DNA of 8,165 bases from Chloroflexaceae bacterium UBA1466 (GTDB lineage: Bacteria > Chloroflexota > Chloroflexia > Chloroflexales > Chloroflexaceae): positions 7,430-15,594 of the forward strand of contig DCSM01000074.1 in the NCBI GenBank assembly GCA_002325605.1, given 5' to 3'. How positions within the stretch are numbered: the first letter of the stretch is position 1; every line of letters starts with the position of its first letter. Below are positions 6,573-8,165 of this stretch, piece by piece. The notes below the pieces were generated by a model. That model searched no databases and was not told the origin of the DNA. It worked only from the letters and a program-made list of their open reading frames with translations. A program made the position numbers and the translations under genes.

Positions 6573-7604
6573 TTATACCTCCAACAGCGGTTTTAGGAAG
6601 GGCAAAATTGTGCTGGCGCTCAAGGGATTGCCATCGAAAGCCCGTAAGTCCCGCCCACAGGCATTATGGAGGGTACTCACTTGTTCCAGGAGTAAGCTTT
6701 GGAAGCCCGCAGGTTCTGTACCTTGAAGCACCACCGCCAGCGAGGCGATACTTCCCTCGACCATCATGATCCGCAAATCGCCATACCTAATTTCTTCGAG
6801 CGTCCCTTCGGTCCCAGGGGCAAAAGATTCTTGCACGTAGGAACGGATCGCCGAGAGCATTCCCCCAATCAAATCAGCATCGCTTAATGTTCCCACCGCC
6901 GAGAGATGATGAATCAATAAGCCAGATTCTTGATGAATTAAGAAGATTTCGTGAACTTGAAAGGGTAGGAGATCGCGTAAGGCCGCATCTTCCGCGTCAA
7001 TTCCCCGCATCCGTTGCATAAGTTTCCGCACAGGTTGGGGATAAAGACTGCGCCGCATCGCGGCATCTACCCCTCGCGCCAAATCCCGAATCGCTTGGGC
7101 TACGGCCCGGCGCACGCTCTTCCCAATCACGGGGTAAAGGGCTTCAGCTACATCATCCTGCGATTCGCGGACCCGGGCCGCGATGATTTCGGCAATCACG
7201 GGTTTAAAGCTCGCAATCATCTCTTCACTATCGTCGCTATCCAGTTGGCGCTGAAGTTGGCTGACTTGCGCTTCAAGTTTGGCGATTCGTTGCCGTTCAG
7301 CAATTAAGACTAATTCGCGGAGCTTCTCCATTTCTGCCGAACTCAAAGGGAAGGTTTCAAGTGCGGCTGGCCTTTCAGGCTCTCCTAGAGAAGCTAACCC
7401 TTCGGCCTGCGGCGAACTTTGAGGTTTCAACGGCGGGCAAGAGGCATCCAGCCCTGAAAAATCTAGGGCCTCGGTCAACAGAGCTACCGTAAGATCGGGG
7501 GTTGGCGTGACCTGGGGCGGCGCGACGAGATTCAAAGGGATTTCTTGCGCCAAAAGCCACGCCAATAACGTATTATTATCTCGCTCAAGTGTTTGATAAG
7601 CCAT
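6573..7604 (-). CDS. Longin/roadblock-like protein with N-terminal helical region, probable partner of the small GTPase
   Basis: A 343-residue soluble protein from ATG 7604. The first 25 residues (MAYQTLERDNNTLLAWLLAQ) are helical, followed by a Pro-rich linker (about 26-88), a coiled coil (89-122) and a helical block (about 128-201, with ALYPVIGKSVRRAVAQAI). The C-terminal 216-316 alternates strand and helix (HEIFLIHQESGLLIHHLSA at 218-236; DADLIGGMLSAI), reading like a longin/roadblock-type domain, the class that includes GTPase regulators such as MglB. From memory, cyanobacterial proteins annotated as OmpA-family share this helical block plus FLIH..TGLL..H region but carry a C-terminal OmpA domain; here the protein ends after the longin-like part and has no membrane segment. 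The frame stays open to a TTG at 7676, but that would overlap the upstream gene by 92 nt without a Shine-Dalgarno. ATG 7604 overlaps by 20 nt, though its own Shine-Dalgarno is also poor, so coupled translation is likely. Confidence 0.8.
   Translation of the reverse strand: MAYQTLERDNNTLLAWLLAQEIPLNLVAPPQVTPTPDLTVALLTEALDFSGLDASCPPLKPQSSPQAEGLASLGEPERPAALETFPLSSAEMEKLRELVLIAERQRIAKLEAQVSQLQRQLDSDDSEEMIASFKPVIAEIIAARVRESQDDVAEALYPVIGKSVRRAVAQAIRDLARGVDAAMRRSLYPQPVRKLMQRMRGIDAEDAALRDLLPFQVHEIFLIHQESGLLIHHLSAVGTLSDADLIGGMLSAIRSYVQESFAPGTEGTLEEIRYGDLRIMMVEGSIASLAVVLQGTEPAGFQSLLLEQVSTLHNACGRDLRAFDGNPLSASTILPFLKPLLEV
6578..6582 (-). promoter_or_regulatory. Shine-Dalgarno that supports the TTG start of the GTPase
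   Basis: GGAGG on the minus strand lies in the last codons of the longin-like gene, 6 nt before TTG 6571. No ATG is available closer to the start of the conserved G1 region, so the TTG start is well supported. Confidence 0.65.
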
Positions 7605-8082
7605 TTGAAGTTGGGTTGTTAGATGAAGGAACCGTGGGATGAATCCGTCCGCGTTTGAGCCGCATCCCCAAATCAACTAAAAGATCAGCGAGCTGCTCTT
7701 GATCTAGTTTCTGATTGTCTAGGGTATCAATCATTTTTCGCAACGAGGTTTGGAGGACTTCAAGCTGCTGATCTAAGTACCGGCGCTGGTCGCGCAAGCG
7801 TTCATCAAGAGTCCGTTGCGTTTCCTCCAAGCGCGTTTGCAGTTGGCGATGGTTTTCGTAGGCTCTTTCTTCCCCTTCGGTCTGATTTTGGTTTACCCGT
7901 TCAACGAGGCGCTGCTGGGAAAGAAGATTCTCTTCCAACCGCCGTTCGATGGCCCGAAAACGGCGATCATACTCTTGATTATAGCCCCCAAAAAGGAGAT
8001 TGCGGACTTGGTCAATATCCGTCGACTCTCCAGCCCCAGGGAGCGCATAATCTTTCTCGGCTTGTTCAGATTCAGTGGTCAT
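7585..8082 (-). CDS. Coiled-coil protein, first gene of the GTPase/kinase operon
   Basis: A 165-residue, highly charged soluble protein. After an acidic unstructured start comes DIDQVRNLLFGGYNQEYDRR (22-41), a short motif I associate with coiled-coil proteins that sit beside small GTPase genes in Cyanobacteria and Chloroflexota. Residues about 36-122 are a continuous coiled coil full of Arg, Glu, Gln and Leu. LADLLVDLGMRLK (131-143) makes a final amphipathic helix, followed by a Ser/Asn/Pro-rich tail. No catalytic motif, signal peptide or membrane segment is visible. A scaffold or adaptor that brings the longin-like protein and GTPase together is the reasonable guess, not shown. ATG 8082 is used because an in-frame TGA lies 30 nt upstream of it and no other start intervenes; no clear Shine-Dalgarno precedes it, which is odd for the first gene of an operon. 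Confidence 0.85.
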   Translation of the reverse strand: MTTESEQAEKDYALPGAGESTDIDQVRNLLFGGYNQEYDRRFRAIERRLEENLLSQQRLVERVNQNQTEGEERAYENHRQLQTRLEETQRTLDERLRDQRRYLDQQLEVLQTSLRKMIDTLDNQKLDQEQLADLLVDLGMRLKRGRIHPTVPSSNNPTSNGLSNT

Positions 8083-8165
8083 AATAGAAAATGCGGCAAG
8101 GATAAGGACTCACTTTAGCAAGGGTGAGGAAAATACCGCAAAACTCCTTTTCTAATATCGAGAGG
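8083..8165 (-). promoter_or_regulatory. Upstream region of the minus-strand operon, possible promoter and inverted repeat
   Basis: This end fragment precedes the first gene of the operon. A weak sigma-70-like pair can be drawn on the minus strand: TTGCGG (8136-8141) and TAAAGT (8112-8117), 18 nt apart. An inverted repeat CTCAC (8109-8113) / GTGAG (8124-8128) overlaps this -10 and could be an operator or chance. Neither is strong, and the region is cut by the window edge. Confidence 0.2.

Noticed and set aside
6573..7676. Longer longin-like protein starting at TTG 7676
   Set aside because: It would overlap the coiled-coil gene by 92 nt with no ribosome site; ATG 7604 gives a 20-nt overlap like the other junction of the operon.
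7816..8118. Plus-strand open frame of 100 codons with a hydrophobic start
   Set aside because: It is the antisense of the coiled-coil gene; its hydrophobic look comes from complementing charged codons.
1..8165. CRISPR array, tRNA, rRNA or riboswitch
   Set aside because: No regularly spaced direct repeats, no tRNA cloverleaf and no known RNA motif were found in the short non-coding gaps.

Overview
The window looks like chromosomal DNA from a bacterium, most likely Chloroflexota (Anaerolineae-like) or a relative; a cyanobacterium is the main alternative. This rests on gene style: a large polytopic membrane protein with an extracytoplasmic beta-rich insert, a NACHT/FGE-like STAND protein, and a coiled-coil / longin-like / Rab-like GTPase / histidine kinase cluster of a kind I recall from Cyanobacteria and Chloroflexota. 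No rRNA, tRNA, CRISPR array, transposase or integrase is visible, and no marker gene fixes the taxon.

Layout. Plus strand, 50-4761: a GT-C-like membrane protein (50-1975), then after 25 nt a NACHT NTPase with two N-terminal membrane segments (2001-3701), then an out-of-frame gene overlapping it by 26 nt (3676-4761) that carries a partial FGE/SUMF1-like domain and two C-terminal membrane segments. The two NACHT-locus genes look like two halves of one NACHT-FGE-like protein. Dropping one G at 3674/3675 would fuse them, yet the second half has its own Shine-Dalgarno. The pair is clearly more AT-rich than both flanks, which suggests it arrived as an accessory, possibly defence-related, cassette.

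The convergent gap 4762-4854 holds a strong hairpin that suits termination of the minus-strand operon. Minus strand, read from 8082 down to 4855: a coiled-coil protein, a longin/roadblock-like protein, a Rab-like small GTPase and a PAS-histidine kinase. They are packed with 20-nt, minus 1-nt (a 1-nt gap) and 20-nt junctions, so they probably form one translationally coupled operon. The likely theme is a small GTPase with a longin/roadblock-type partner on a coiled-coil scaffold, feeding into or reading from a sensor kinase, broadly like the MglA/MglB polarity logic but with a Rab-like GTPase. No response regulator is present in the window.

The two most interesting points are the one-base split of the NACHT-FGE protein with membrane segments at both ends, and the compact GTPase/longin/kinase operon whose GTPase lacks the usual switch II glutamine.
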